A DNA stretch of 64,000 bases from Maricaulis sp036231565 (lineage in GTDB: Bacteria; Pseudomonadota; Alphaproteobacteria; Caulobacterales; Maricaulaceae), in NCBI GenBank assembly GCA_036231565.1, contig JAZAHA010000056.1, positions 1 to 64,000 on the forward strand, written 5' to 3'. Positions 17,172 through 25,850 of this stretch are shown one piece after another (the stretch's first letter is position 1; every line of letters begins with the position of its first letter). Made by a program: the position numbers and the translations under genes. The notes under the pieces are model-generated. The model was not told the origin of the DNA and searched no databases. It was given only the letters and a program-made list of their open reading frames with translations.

Positions 17172-18476
17172 ATGGAAAACAAAGCCAAACCGAACGGCAC
17201 GGCCACGCTCTCGTACAACGGCAAGTCCTATGACCTGCCGGTGCTGAGCGGCGAGATCGGCCCGGATGTGATCGACATCCGAAAGCTGTATGCCCAGACG
17301 GGCCTGTTCACCTTCGATCCGGGCTTCACCTCGACGGCGAGCTGTGAAAGCCAGATTACCTATATCGACGGCGGCGAAGGCACCCTGCTCTACCGCGGTT
17401 ACCCGATCGACCAGCTGGCAGAGAATTCCAACTTCATGGAAGTCTGCTACCTGCTGCTGCACGGCGAGCTGCCCAAGGCCGACGAATTCGAAACCTTCGA
17501 CTGGACGATCCGCCGGCATTCCATGCTGCACGACCAGTTCGACCAGTTCTTCCGCGGCTTCCGCCGTGACGCGCACCCGATGGCCATCATGGTCGGGACG
17601 GTCGGCGCGCTGTCGGCCTTCTATCACGACTCGACCGACATCAACGACCCGGAAGCGCGCACCATTGCGTCTCACCGCATGATCGCCAAGATGCCGACGA
17701 TCGCGGCCCGCGCTTACAAATATTCCATCGGTCAGCCCTTCATCAGCCCGCGCAACGACATGGACTATGCCGGGAATTTCCTGCGTCAGTGCTTTGCCGT
17801 ACCGGCAGAGGACTACAAGGGTTCTGACGTGCTCGCCAAGGCGATGGACAAGATCTTCATCCTGCACGCCGACCACGAGCAGAATGCGTCGACCTCCACG
17901 GTGCGTCTGGCCGGTTCGTCCGGTGCCAATCCGTTCGCCTGTATTGCTTCGGGCATCGCCTCGCTGTGGGGCCCGGCGCATGGCGGCGCGAACGAAGCCG
18001 CGCTGAACATGCTCAACCAGATCGGCTCGGTCGACAAGATCCCGGAATATGTGAAGCGCGCCAAGGACAAGGACGATCCGTTCCGCCTGATGGGCTTCGG
18101 TCACCGGGTCTACAAGAATTACGATCCGCGCGCGAAAGTCATGCGCGAAACCTGTCACCAGGTCCTCGACGAGCTGGGCGTGCGCAACGACCCGACCCTG
18201 CAGGTCGCCATGGAGCTGGAGCGTATCGCTCTGGAAGACGAATACTTCGTCGAGAAGAAGCTCTACCCGAATATCGATTTCTATTCGGGCATCACGCTGA
18301 AGGCGATGGGCTTCCCGACCGAGATGTTCACGGTTCTGTTCGCCCTGGCCCGCACCGTCGGCTGGATCGCGCAATGGACCGAAATGGTCGAGGATCCGTC
18401 CCAGAAGATCGGCCGTCCGCGCCAGCTCTTCACCGGCGCCACGCCGCGCGACTATGTGGATTTTTCCAAGCGCTAG
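17172..18476 (+). CDS. gltA: Citrate synthase (type II)
   Basis: The 434-residue enzyme condenses acetyl-CoA and oxaloacetate at the entry of the TCA cycle. Hallmarks are GFTSTASCESQITYIDGGEGTLLYRGYPI (typical of the hexameric gram-negative type), the catalytic His in LHADHEQNASTSTVRLAGSSGANPFACIASGI, the second in GFGHRVYKNYDPRA, and the Asp in NIDFYSGI. The ATG at 17172 follows AGGGGATGA; a GTG directly before it would add one residue. Transcription probably ends at the strong hairpin just after the stop. It may be read together with gltX, 27 bp upstream. Confidence 0.97.
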   Translation: MENKAKPNGTATLSYNGKSYDLPVLSGEIGPDVIDIRKLYAQTGLFTFDPGFTSTASCESQITYIDGGEGTLLYRGYPIDQLAENSNFMEVCYLLLHGELPKADEFETFDWTIRRHSMLHDQFDQFFRGFRRDAHPMAIMVGTVGALSAFYHDSTDINDPEARTIASHRMIAKMPTIAARAYKYSIGQPFISPRNDMDYAGNFLRQCFAVPAEDYKGSDVLAKAMDKIFILHADHEQNASTSTVRLAGSSGANPFACIASGIASLWGPAHGGANEAALNMLNQIGSVDKIPEYVKRAKDKDDPFRLMGFGHRVYKNYDPRAKVMRETCHQVLDELGVRNDPTLQVAMELERIALEDEYFVEKKLYPNIDFYSGITLKAMGFPTEMFTVLFALARTVGWIAQWTEMVEDPSQKIGRPRQLFTGATPRDYVDFSKR

Positions 18477-18495
18477 ACGCTGGAGCTCCGAGACA

Positions 18496-18528
18496 GAAAA
18501 AGGCCGCTCTCGGGAGCGGCCTTTTTTA
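18496..18528. terminator. Bidirectional rho-independent terminator
   Basis: The stem AAAAAGGCCGCTC / GAGCGGCCTTTTTT with a short TCGG-type loop lies 20 bp after the gltA stop and ends on the lpxB stop codon. T tracts are present on both strands, so it can terminate gltA (+) and the long lpx run (-) that converges on it. Confidence 0.93.
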
Positions 18529-19701
18529 TTGTCCGGAGGACGCGTCCAGCGTCTCGAGCACGGCATCGGCGGCTCGGTCGCTGGCCTTGCCATCCCCGCG
18601 CATCCGGGCGGTCGTCTCTATGAGTACGCGCGAGAGCGTCTCCCGGCGTCCGGCATCGTCCATCAGCGCACCAACCGCCTCTGCCAGATTGGCGCCGGTC
18701 GCGCGTGTCTGCACAAGTTCGGGCACCAGTTCTGCATCGGCCGAGATGTTCACCAAGCTGATATATTTCGCCTTCATCAGGTTGAAGGCGCGGGCCAACG
18801 CCCAGGTGATCCAGCCCAGTCGATAGCTGGTCACGGTCGGCACGCCGGCGGTCGCCAGCTCGGTCACCACGGTGCCGGAACAGGCCAGCGCCGCGTCCGC
18901 CGCGGCAAAGGCATCGGCCTTCTCGGTCTCCTCGACCAACACGGCCCCCTCGAAACAGCGCTCGTTTTCAAGTCGGACGCGCAGACCGGCCTCGACCGGA
19001 TCGGCGATGGGAATGACGATCGACAGTCCGGGATAGCGCCGTCGCAGGCGCGCGACCGCCCCGGCAAACGGCCCGAACATGCGCCTGATCTCCGATGTCC
19101 GGCTGCCGAACAGCACGGTCAGCACCGGCGCCTCGGCCGCGATGGCGTGCCGGGCCCGGAAGGCCGCACCATCGCCGGGCTCCAGGCGTTCCAGCGTGGG
19201 GTTGCCGACAAAGGTGACCGGCAGGCCATGGGCTTCGTAATAGGGCGCATCGAAATCGAGAATCGTCAGCAGCCGGTCGACCGTCGCCGCCAAAGTCGCG
19301 GCACGGCCAGGCCGTGTGGCAAAGACCTGCGGGCCGACATATTTGATCAGCCGGATGGACGGGTCGGCCTGCCGCACGCCCTGCGCCACGCGCAGCGTAT
19401 AGCCCCAGCTGTCGATCAGAACGACGGCATCGGGCTTGACCCGCAGGATGTCTTCGACACTGGCCGCCACGGCCGCCTTCACGCGCTTGTAGGCCATCAG
19501 CCCGTCGATCCAGCCGAAAATGGCGAGGTCGGAGATATCGATGGCCGAGGTCACGCCTTCCTCGGCCATGGCGCGGCCGCCAATGCCGGCAAAGCGGATC
19601 TCTCCGCCGGCCTTCGCCTGAAGGGAGCGCATCAGGGCGGCGCCCAGAAGGTCGCCGGAGCGCTCGACCGCGACAACGTAGATGAGCGGAGCAGCGGTCA
19701 T
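18526..19701 (-). CDS. lpxB: Lipid-A-disaccharide synthase
   Basis: The 391-residue glycosyltransferase (GT19) joins UDP-2,3-diacylglucosamine and lipid X to form the lipid A disaccharide at the cytoplasmic face of the inner membrane. Recognisable stretches are SGDLLGAALM, RFAGIGGRAMAEEG, VVLIDSWGYTLRVAQ, YVGPQVFATRPGRA and the donor-site VLFGSRTSEIRRMF. The usual N-terminal AGEASGD appears as AVERSGD, so Glu and the Ser-Gly-Asp are kept while the first Gly is Val. It is the last gene of the envelope run, overlapping lpxI by 4 bp, and its stop codon lies in the terminator hairpin. Confidence 0.95.
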   Translation of the reverse strand: MTAAPLIYVVAVERSGDLLGAALMRSLQAKAGGEIRFAGIGGRAMAEEGVTSAIDISDLAIFGWIDGLMAYKRVKAAVAASVEDILRVKPDAVVLIDSWGYTLRVAQGVRQADPSIRLIKYVGPQVFATRPGRAATLAATVDRLLTILDFDAPYYEAHGLPVTFVGNPTLERLEPGDGAAFRARHAIAAEAPVLTVLFGSRTSEIRRMFGPFAGAVARLRRRYPGLSIVIPIADPVEAGLRVRLENERCFEGAVLVEETEKADAFAAADAALACSGTVVTELATAGVPTVTSYRLGWITWALARAFNLMKAKYISLVNISADAELVPELVQTRATGANLAEAVGALMDDAGRRETLSRVLIETTARMRGDGKASDRAADAVLETLDASSGQ

Positions 19702-20555
19702 GCGTCTGCGTCCCTCACCACAAGAAAAAGGCCGCGCGCATCAAGCTCGCGGATCACCGCCTCGCGATCCACCACCAGCGCACCGCCCGCCTCCAGCACG
19801 ATCCCCGCCAGTCCCGCCGCATCGCACAGGCGCACCGTGTCGACGCCAACGACCGGCATGTCAATCCGGCGTTCCTGGATCGGCTTGGGCCGCTTGGCGA
19901 GCACGCCGCGACGCTCGCCCGCCGACCCGCGCAGCGCGGCCGGCAAACCCGCCACGCGCTCCAGCATTGCATTGGTGCCTTCCTGGGCCTCGACGGCCAG
20001 CACCAGCCCGTCGGCAACGACCGCGCCCTGGCCGATATCGAGCCGGCCGATCTCGGCGGCCACATGCATGGCCTTGTCGGCGTCGGCTTCGGCATCGGCA
20101 TCCGGTGAGACCTGCCCCAGGCGTCCCGCCTCAAGGCGGTTGCGGGTTAGCAGGCTGTCGGCACCGACAACGGTCAGCCCCTCGCGTTCGAACGTCTCGA
20201 CCACCACGCGCAGGATCGCATCATCGCCCTTGCGGCCGGCGGCCAGAACGCGCGGCAGGAGTTTCAATCCGGCCCCGTCCAGTCGCAGCGCCTTGAAATC
20301 GGGCCGTGTGACATAGCCGGCAAAGCATACCGCATCGCATCCGGCCGATTTGAGCGACCGCGTGATCGCGCCGATCTCGCCGACCGAATGCTCGACATGT
20401 TCGATATCGTCGAACGGATCGTCGGCAAAACCCTTCAGCCGGATCACCAGAACCGACTGCGGGTCGAGCGCATTGAGGATTTCACGCGGCAGCCCGCCGC
20501 CGCCGGCGATCAGGCCGAGACGGGTCCAGGGTGCCGCATGCTGCCTGTCAGTCAT
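19698..20555 (-). CDS. lpxI: UDP-2,3-diacylglucosamine diphosphatase LpxI
   Basis: The 285-residue protein belongs to the DUF1009/LpxI family, which hydrolyses UDP-2,3-diacylglucosamine to lipid X and UMP in alphaproteobacteria, in place of LpxH. Conserved stretches are LGLIAGGGGLPREI at the N-terminus (LpxI_N) and, in the C-terminal LpxI_C domain, GQGAVVADGLVLAVEAQEGTNAML, KRPKPIQERRIDMPVVGVDTV and LVVRDADA-type ends. Its position between lpxA and lpxB, with overlaps at both ends, is the standard alphaproteobacterial arrangement and supports the assignment strongly. Confidence 0.95.
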   Translation of the reverse strand: MTDRQHAAPWTRLGLIAGGGGLPREILNALDPQSVLVIRLKGFADDPFDDIEHVEHSVGEIGAITRSLKSAGCDAVCFAGYVTRPDFKALRLDGAGLKLLPRVLAAGRKGDDAILRVVVETFEREGLTVVGADSLLTRNRLEAGRLGQVSPDADAEADADKAMHVAAEIGRLDIGQGAVVADGLVLAVEAQEGTNAMLERVAGLPAALRGSAGERRGVLAKRPKPIQERRIDMPVVGVDTVRLCDAAGLAGIVLEAGGALVVDREAVIRELDARGLFLVVRDADA

Positions 20556-21339
20556 GAGGCATGCAGACGGACCGTTTTGCGTCTTCGCGAATGAAACCGA
20601 TGATTTCCATCACCGGTGCATTGTCGCGATAGAGATGCGCAACGTCGTCGACCCGTTCCTCGAACGTGCCTTCCTGGGCAAACAGCAGACGATAGGCCGC
20701 CCGCAGATCGCGCAGTGTCTCGCGCGGCATGCCGCGGCGCTTCAACCCGACCACGTTCAGCCCTGCCAGGTGGGCATGATTGCCGATCACCGAGCCGTAG
20801 GGGATGACATCCGCCGTCACCATGGCCATGGCGCCGACGAAAGCGTGACGACCGATCCGGCTCTTCTGGTGAATACCGGCATAGCCGCCCAGGATCACGT
20901 GATCGGCCACCGTGGTTTCGCCGCCGATGGCCGCGCAATTGGCAAACACCACCCGGTCGCCGACGATACAGTCATGCGCGACGTGCGAGCCGACCATGAA
21001 ATAGCCGTCATCGCCCACAACGGTCTGGCTGCGTGCGAATGTGGTGCCGGGATGCATGGTGACATTCTCGCGCAGGATGTTGCGCTTGCCGAGAACAAGG
21101 CGCGTGTCCTCACCCTGGTATTTGAAGTCCTGCGGCGGATGGCCGAGATGGACGCCCGGATAGAGCACGCAATCCTCGCCCAGCGTCGTATTGCCGGCAA
21201 TCGTGGCATGCGACATCAGCCGCACACGGTCACCCAGTTTCACTTTTGGACCGATGATCGAGAAGGGACCGATCTCGACGCCCTCGCCCAGCTGGGCGGC
21301 CGGGTCGACAATCGCTGTGGGATGAATGATCGCGCTCAT
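20548..21339 (-). CDS. lpxA: UDP-N-acetylglucosamine O-acyltransferase
   Basis: The 263-residue left-handed beta-helix enzyme adds the 3-O-hydroxyacyl chain to UDP-GlcNAc, the first step of lipid A synthesis. Hexapeptide repeats run through the first two thirds (for example IIHPTAIVDPAAQLGEGVEIGPFSIIG). The active-site region HVAHDCIVGDRVVFAN contains the catalytic His, and the C-terminal helical domain has the usual RGMPRETLRDLRAAYRLLF. It overlaps lpxI by 8 bp and touches fabZ by 1 bp (stop and start share a base), so the genes are translationally linked. Confidence 0.97.
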   Translation of the reverse strand: MSAIIHPTAIVDPAAQLGEGVEIGPFSIIGPKVKLGDRVRLMSHATIAGNTTLGEDCVLYPGVHLGHPPQDFKYQGEDTRLVLGKRNILRENVTMHPGTTFARSQTVVGDDGYFMVGSHVAHDCIVGDRVVFANCAAIGGETTVADHVILGGYAGIHQKSRIGRHAFVGAMAMVTADVIPYGSVIGNHAHLAGLNVVGLKRRGMPRETLRDLRAAYRLLFAQEGTFEERVDDVAHLYRDNAPVMEIIGFIREDAKRSVCMPHD

Positions 21340-21782
21340 CAGTGTTCCACCGCCTTGGCAGAGAATTCCGCCTGCACGGCGCGTACGCCGTCGGCAAAGA
21401 CCTCGCCCTTGAACTTGAAGACGCCGTGGCGTGCCGCCGTCACCGAGACCGGCATGCGCAGCATCATCCCGGGGCGGACCGGCGAGCGGAACCGCACCTT
21501 GTCGGCGCCCATGAAAAAGACCGTCGCCGAATCGGGCGCCGCCTTCAGCGTCTTGTACATCAGTACGGCACCGGCCTGGGCCATGGCCTCGATCATCAGC
21601 ACGCCGGGCATAACCGGATTGCCGGGGAAATGGCCCGGAAAGAAGGGCTCGTTCGCCGTCACGGCCTTCAGGCCCACAATCGATTCGCCGGCCCGGTAAT
21701 CCTCGGCAGCGTCGATGAGGAGAAAGGGGTAGCGGTGCGGCAGGAGTTTCAGGATTTCGTTGTGTTCAATCCGGTCGGACAC
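21339..21782 (-). CDS. fabZ: 3-hydroxyacyl-ACP dehydratase FabZ
   Basis: The 147-residue hot-dog-fold enzyme dehydrates 3-hydroxyacyl-ACP in fatty acid elongation. It competes with LpxA and LpxD for the same substrate pool, which explains its place among the lpx genes. Motifs are LLPHRYPFLLID and FFPGHFPGNPVMPGVLMIEAMAQ, with catalytic His51 and Glu65. The length is normal. It starts 5 bp after the lpxD stop. Confidence 0.97.
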   Translation of the reverse strand: MSDRIEHNEILKLLPHRYPFLLIDAAEDYRAGESIVGLKAVTANEPFFPGHFPGNPVMPGVLMIEAMAQAGAVLMYKTLKAAPDSATVFFMGADKVRFRSPVRPGMMLRMPVSVTAARHGVFKFKGEVFADGVRAVQAEFSAKAVEH

Positions 21783-21787
21783 GCCGG

Positions 21788-22825
21788 TCAGTCCTTCTTT
21801 TTGGGAGTTCTTGCGTCGCGCCGGGCCAGGCGGCGCACTTCGGAGACCTGGCGCAGATACTGGCGCAGCGGCTGGGCGGGGTCGCCCATCCAGGTCTCGC
21901 CGGCCGGCACACTTTCCGCGAGCGCCGAATTGCCGCCGATCCGCGCGCCCTTCCCGATCGTGATGTGGTCCTGCAGGCCGACGCGGCCGCCGAACATCAC
22001 ATCATCCTCGATCACGCAGCTGCCCGACACGCCGGCAAAGGCCGCCATGGCAACGTTGCGGCCGACCTGGCAGTTGTGACCGATATGGCAGAGATTATCG
22101 ATCTTGGTGCCCTCCCCGATCCGCGTCGGACCGAACAGCCCCCGGTCGACACAGCTGTTGGCACCGATTGTCACCGACGCCGCGATCTCGACCGTGCCCA
22201 GATGCGGCATGTCGACGAGACCTTCGTCGGATACTGCGGCACCGAAGCCCGCCTCGCCAATCACGGCTCCTGAAAGAATGTTGCAGTTTTCGCCCAGATC
22301 CGCGCACTGGATGACCACGCGGGGACCGATATGGCAGCCGGCACCGATGTGGCAGCCGGGCCCGATCACGCTGCCCGGCCCGATCGTCACATTCTCGCCG
22401 ATCTGCACGTCCGCGCCGATCACTGTTCCCGCACCCAGACGGGTGCCGGGCGCGATGCGGGCGGACGGATCGATGGCATGCTCGACCGGCAGCTCCCGCG
22501 GCCGGAAGAGACCGGGAACCGCGCGTCCGAAGGCCGCTCTCGGCTGCTCATGCACCAGCACCCTGGCGCCGCGCTCCGTCAGCGCCTCGGTCAGGCTCGC
22601 CGGCGCCAGCACCACCACGCCGTCGAGGCGAATATCCGGGTGAGCTTTGAGAAGACGGCCGCTGTCGAGATAACACAGCCGTCCGGCGCGGGCCTCGCTG
22701 ATCGGTGCAACCTCGGACACGGTGTCATTCCCGGACGCAGAATCGGAAATCGCCGCACCCGAAAGTGCGGCGATCTCGTTGAGCGTCAGCGGTCCAAGTC
22801 CGTCGAAGAAACGCGGATCGGCCAT
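21788..22825 (-). CDS. lpxD: UDP-3-O-acylglucosamine N-acyltransferase
   Basis: The 345-residue enzyme adds the N-linked hydroxyacyl chain in the third step of lipid A synthesis. An N-terminal uridine-binding domain (about 1-105; FFDGLGPLTLNEIAAL) is followed by a left-handed beta-helix of hexapeptide repeats (about 110-300; GTRLGAGTVIGADVQIGENVTIG). The catalytic His lies in LCHIGHNCQVG, and a C-terminal helix follows. The sequence GSCVIEDDVMFGGRVGLQDHITIG is typical of LpxD. It is 13 bp downstream of the skp-like gene. Confidence 0.97.
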   Translation of the reverse strand: MADPRFFDGLGPLTLNEIAALSGAAISDSASGNDTVSEVAPISEARAGRLCYLDSGRLLKAHPDIRLDGVVVLAPASLTEALTERGARVLVHEQPRAAFGRAVPGLFRPRELPVEHAIDPSARIAPGTRLGAGTVIGADVQIGENVTIGPGSVIGPGCHIGAGCHIGPRVVIQCADLGENCNILSGAVIGEAGFGAAVSDEGLVDMPHLGTVEIAASVTIGANSCVDRGLFGPTRIGEGTKIDNLCHIGHNCQVGRNVAMAAFAGVSGSCVIEDDVMFGGRVGLQDHITIGKGARIGGNSALAESVPAGETWMGDPAQPLRQYLRQVSEVRRLARRDARTPKKKD

Positions 22826-22838
22826 GGTCCGTGCCGTC

Positions 22839-23438
22839 TTATTGCTGCTGCTGGCCAGCCCCGGCCGCCGCTTCCTGGGACACGCGGACGCGCGTCACGG
22901 TAACGGTCGGCACCTGTGCATTGAGGCGGCTGATCACATCGGCGGAAATGTCGACGTCCGGCGACGCGAAGACCAGGTTGGCGCGGTCGACCAGGATGTC
23001 GATATCGCGTTCCGCCACGACGGCTTCCAGGATCGGCCCCAGAGCGTCATAGATCGGCCGCATCGCCTGGCGTTCGGTCTGGACGATTTCCTGCTGGCGC
23101 GCGCGGCGGGCCAGTTCGAATTGCTGGGCCTGCTGGTTCAGCGCTTCGATACGCTGCATCAGGTCCGGGCGCTGCTGGATGGCCTGCGGCGTCATGGACG
23201 CGGTTTCCGCGTTCAGACGCTCGGTCTCCTGTTGGATGGGCTGCCCCATCGCGGTCAGCTCAGCGTCGATTTCCCGTGCGATTTCCTGCATGCGGGCCTG
23301 GATGTGCTGGCCGGCAGCGCTTTCACGCAGGACCCGTTCCTCGTTCATGACCGCGATATTGGGCTGTTGCGCCAGCGCCGGCGCGGCCAGCCCGGCGATC
23401 ATGACCGGAAGAAGAAGGAGAGACTTGATAAACTTCAT
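22839..23438 (-). CDS. skp: OmpH/Skp family periplasmic chaperone
   Basis: From the ATG at 23438 the product is 199 residues with a signal peptide (MKFIKSLLLLPVMIAGLAAPALAQ, cleavage probably after Ala-Leu-Ala near residue 23). It then has the short beta core IAVMNEERVL and a long helical, Gln/Glu/Arg-rich coiled-coil section (about 50-140) typical of the jellyfish-like Skp trimer. The strand region DILVDRANLVFASPDVDISADVI closes the core. Skp holds unfolded outer-membrane proteins for BamA. A longer frame to 23516 was rejected because it would bury the signal peptide. The start lies 4 bp after the bamA stop. Confidence 0.93.
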   Translation of the reverse strand: MKFIKSLLLLPVMIAGLAAPALAQQPNIAVMNEERVLRESAAGQHIQARMQEIAREIDAELTAMGQPIQQETERLNAETASMTPQAIQQRPDLMQRIEALNQQAQQFELARRARQQEIVQTERQAMRPIYDALGPILEAVVAERDIDILVDRANLVFASPDVDISADVISRLNAQVPTVTVTRVRVSQEAAAGAGQQQQ

Positions 23439-23442
23439 AACT

Positions 23443-25824
23443 TTAGAACCCTGTTCTCGTGCTGAACCGGAAGAATTCGGCTCTGTCGTAGTCCTCGCGG
23501 ATGAAGGCCTCGGCAAAGTCGAAACGCACCGGTCCGAAAGGTGAATCCCAGAAGATGCTCACGCCGGCGGAGGCCCGAAGGGCCATGTCGTCGATCGTGA
23601 AAGCTGTCCCGGCGGCCCCTTCGTCGATCTGGTCGGGAGAATCAAGCAGACCCAGGGTACCGAACTCGGTGAAGACACTGGCCCGGACTCCGTACTGCTC
23701 AGGCAACCCGGTCGGGAAGGATACCTCGAACGCCCCGACTGCATACAGGCGCCCCCCCAGGGCATCGCCCCGGTGCAGCTCGCCTGTCTCCGCGTCCCGG
23801 GTCACGATGCGCGGACCGATACCGGCCACTTCGAAACCCCGGAACGAATTGCCGCCCTTGAAGAAGCGGTCGTTGATGCGGACGGTATCCCCGCCCCACG
23901 GCTGAACGAAACCGCCATTCATCGTGAAGCTCGCGATGATGTTGTTGTCGAACAGACGCGGGAGGACCGGCCGATAGATGGCACCCTCGATTTCAGACCG
24001 GACATAGCGGACGTCGCCGCCAATGCCGGCAAAGCCTTGCGAGAACTGCAGACGGTAGCCGCGGCTCGGCTCGATCGGGTCGTTCAGACGCGACCAGTTG
24101 AGCGTATAGGTCAGCACCGACGTCGTGCGCTCGCCGGCCTGGTTGAGCAGCGCTTGCGACGCCGACGAATAGACCAGCACATTGTCCGTCCGCAGCGTGT
24201 AGCCCAGCTGCAGGTTGGTCGACGCCGTCACCGGGAAGCCGAGACGCACGCTGGCACCCGTCGATTCTGTCTGGAATGAGGCTTCCGACAGGAAGTCCGA
24301 ATTCACGCGGAACAGGTCGAAGCCGGCCGCCAGATTGCGGTCCAGGAAGCGCGGTTCGGTGAACCGGATGTCGATCGACTCGCGGTTCGAGCTGGCGGAG
24401 ATGCGGAAGCGCAGGAACTGTCCGCGGCCCCGCAGGTTCCGCTCCGAGATCGACAGGTCGACCAGGAAGGCATCGGTCGAGGAGAAGCCGGCGCCGAAGG
24501 CCAGTTCGCCGGTCGGCTGCTCGGTCACGGCGACCTGGACACGCGCACGGTCCGGCGCGGATCCCGGTGTCTCCGACACCTCGACATCCTCGAAGAAGCC
24601 CAGGCGCCGCACATTGTTGCGGGACCGATCGATCAGGACCTGGTTGAAGGCATCGCCCTCGACAATATCCAGCTCGCGGCGGATCACGCGGTCCAGCGTG
24701 CGGGTGTTCCCCACAATGTCGATACGCTCGATATAGACCCGCGGCCCCTCATCGATGACGAATTCGATATCGACAGTCCGTTCCTCGCGGTTGCGCGAGG
24801 TGCGCGGGCTGATATTCACGAAGGCATAGCCCGCAGCACCGGCCGCAAAGGTCAGCTGGTCGATCCCGCTCTCGATCAGTTCACCGCGATAGAGATCGCC
24901 TTCACGGATCGGCAGGGTCGCCGCGAGGAATTCCTCGTTGAGATCCTCGATCTCGGTCGACACGGTAACTTCACCGAAGTTGAAGATCTCGCCCTCGTCG
25001 ACCGTGATCGTGATGTAGAAGCTTTCCTGGTCCGGCGTCAGCTCGGCGACGGCGGAGAGAACCCGGAAGTTGGCATAGCCCTGGTTCATGTAGAACTGGC
25101 GCAGCAATTCCTGGTCGTATTCCAGGCGGTCCGGATCGTAATTGTCGTTCGACGAGAAGAACCGCCACCAGCGCGATTCGCGTGTCACCAGCTCGCGACG
25201 CAGACGGCGGTCGGAAAAACTTTCATTGCCGATGAAATTGATACGGCGCACGCCGGTCACCGGGCCTTCGGAAATCTCGAAGATCAGATCGACGCGGTTC
25301 TGCGGCTGCTCGACGATCTTCGGCGTCACGGATGCCGCAAAGCGGCCGGAGCGGCGATAGACCTCGATGATGCGCTGAACGTCCGACTGGACGCGCGCCC
25401 GCGTGAAGATCGCGCGCGGCTGGGCCTCGATCTCGTCGGTGATCTTGTCGTCGTCAATGGCGCTGTTGCCCTCGAGGATCACCCGGTTGATGATCGGGTT
25501 TTCCTGAACCCGGACAACAACCAGTTCACCGCGGTTCTCGAACTGCGCGTCGGAAAACAGCCCGGTCGCCATCAGGGTCTGGATCGACAGGTTGACCAGC
25601 CGGGTATCGAAAGTCTGCCCCGGCTGTAGCAGCAGGTAGGACAGAACGGTATCGGCCTCGACCCGTTGATTGCCCTCGACCAGGATCTGCCGGATCACCG
25701 GCTGGGCCTGGGCTTCCGGGGCCGCTTGCGGAGTCTCTTCCACACCGGATTGCTGGGCCGGCGCGATGGCCGGCAATGTCACAGTCAAAAGGGCTGCGAA
25801 GAGAATACGCAGAACACTCGCCAT
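23443..25824 (-). CDS. bamA: Outer membrane protein assembly factor BamA
   Basis: The 793-residue Omp85 protein is the core of the beta-barrel assembly machinery. A signal peptide (MASVLRILFAALLTVTLPAIAPAQ) leads into five POTRA domains (about residues 40-430); the first reads IRQILVEGNQRVEADTVLSYLLLQPGQ. The C-terminal 16-strand barrel (about 440-793) ends in aromatic Phe (FSTRTGF), the usual insertion signal. FFKGGNSFRGFEVAGIGPR contains the conserved VRGF/Y-type motif here as FRGF. It lies between rseP and skp, a very conserved order. Confidence 0.97.
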   Translation of the reverse strand: MASVLRILFAALLTVTLPAIAPAQQSGVEETPQAAPEAQAQPVIRQILVEGNQRVEADTVLSYLLLQPGQTFDTRLVNLSIQTLMATGLFSDAQFENRGELVVVRVQENPIINRVILEGNSAIDDDKITDEIEAQPRAIFTRARVQSDVQRIIEVYRRSGRFAASVTPKIVEQPQNRVDLIFEISEGPVTGVRRINFIGNESFSDRRLRRELVTRESRWWRFFSSNDNYDPDRLEYDQELLRQFYMNQGYANFRVLSAVAELTPDQESFYITITVDEGEIFNFGEVTVSTEIEDLNEEFLAATLPIREGDLYRGELIESGIDQLTFAAGAAGYAFVNISPRTSRNREERTVDIEFVIDEGPRVYIERIDIVGNTRTLDRVIRRELDIVEGDAFNQVLIDRSRNNVRRLGFFEDVEVSETPGSAPDRARVQVAVTEQPTGELAFGAGFSSTDAFLVDLSISERNLRGRGQFLRFRISASSNRESIDIRFTEPRFLDRNLAAGFDLFRVNSDFLSEASFQTESTGASVRLGFPVTASTNLQLGYTLRTDNVLVYSSASQALLNQAGERTTSVLTYTLNWSRLNDPIEPSRGYRLQFSQGFAGIGGDVRYVRSEIEGAIYRPVLPRLFDNNIIASFTMNGGFVQPWGGDTVRINDRFFKGGNSFRGFEVAGIGPRIVTRDAETGELHRGDALGGRLYAVGAFEVSFPTGLPEQYGVRASVFTEFGTLGLLDSPDQIDEGAAGTAFTIDDMALRASAGVSIFWDSPFGPVRFDFAEAFIREDYDRAEFFRFSTRTGF

Positions 25825-25850
25825 GGAAGATCGCCGCTTGCTGGGCCCGG

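Noticed and set aside
18484..18530. Attenuator within lpxB
   Set aside because: The hairpin lies at the lpxB stop codon between convergent genes and has T tracts on both sides, so a shared terminator explains it fully.
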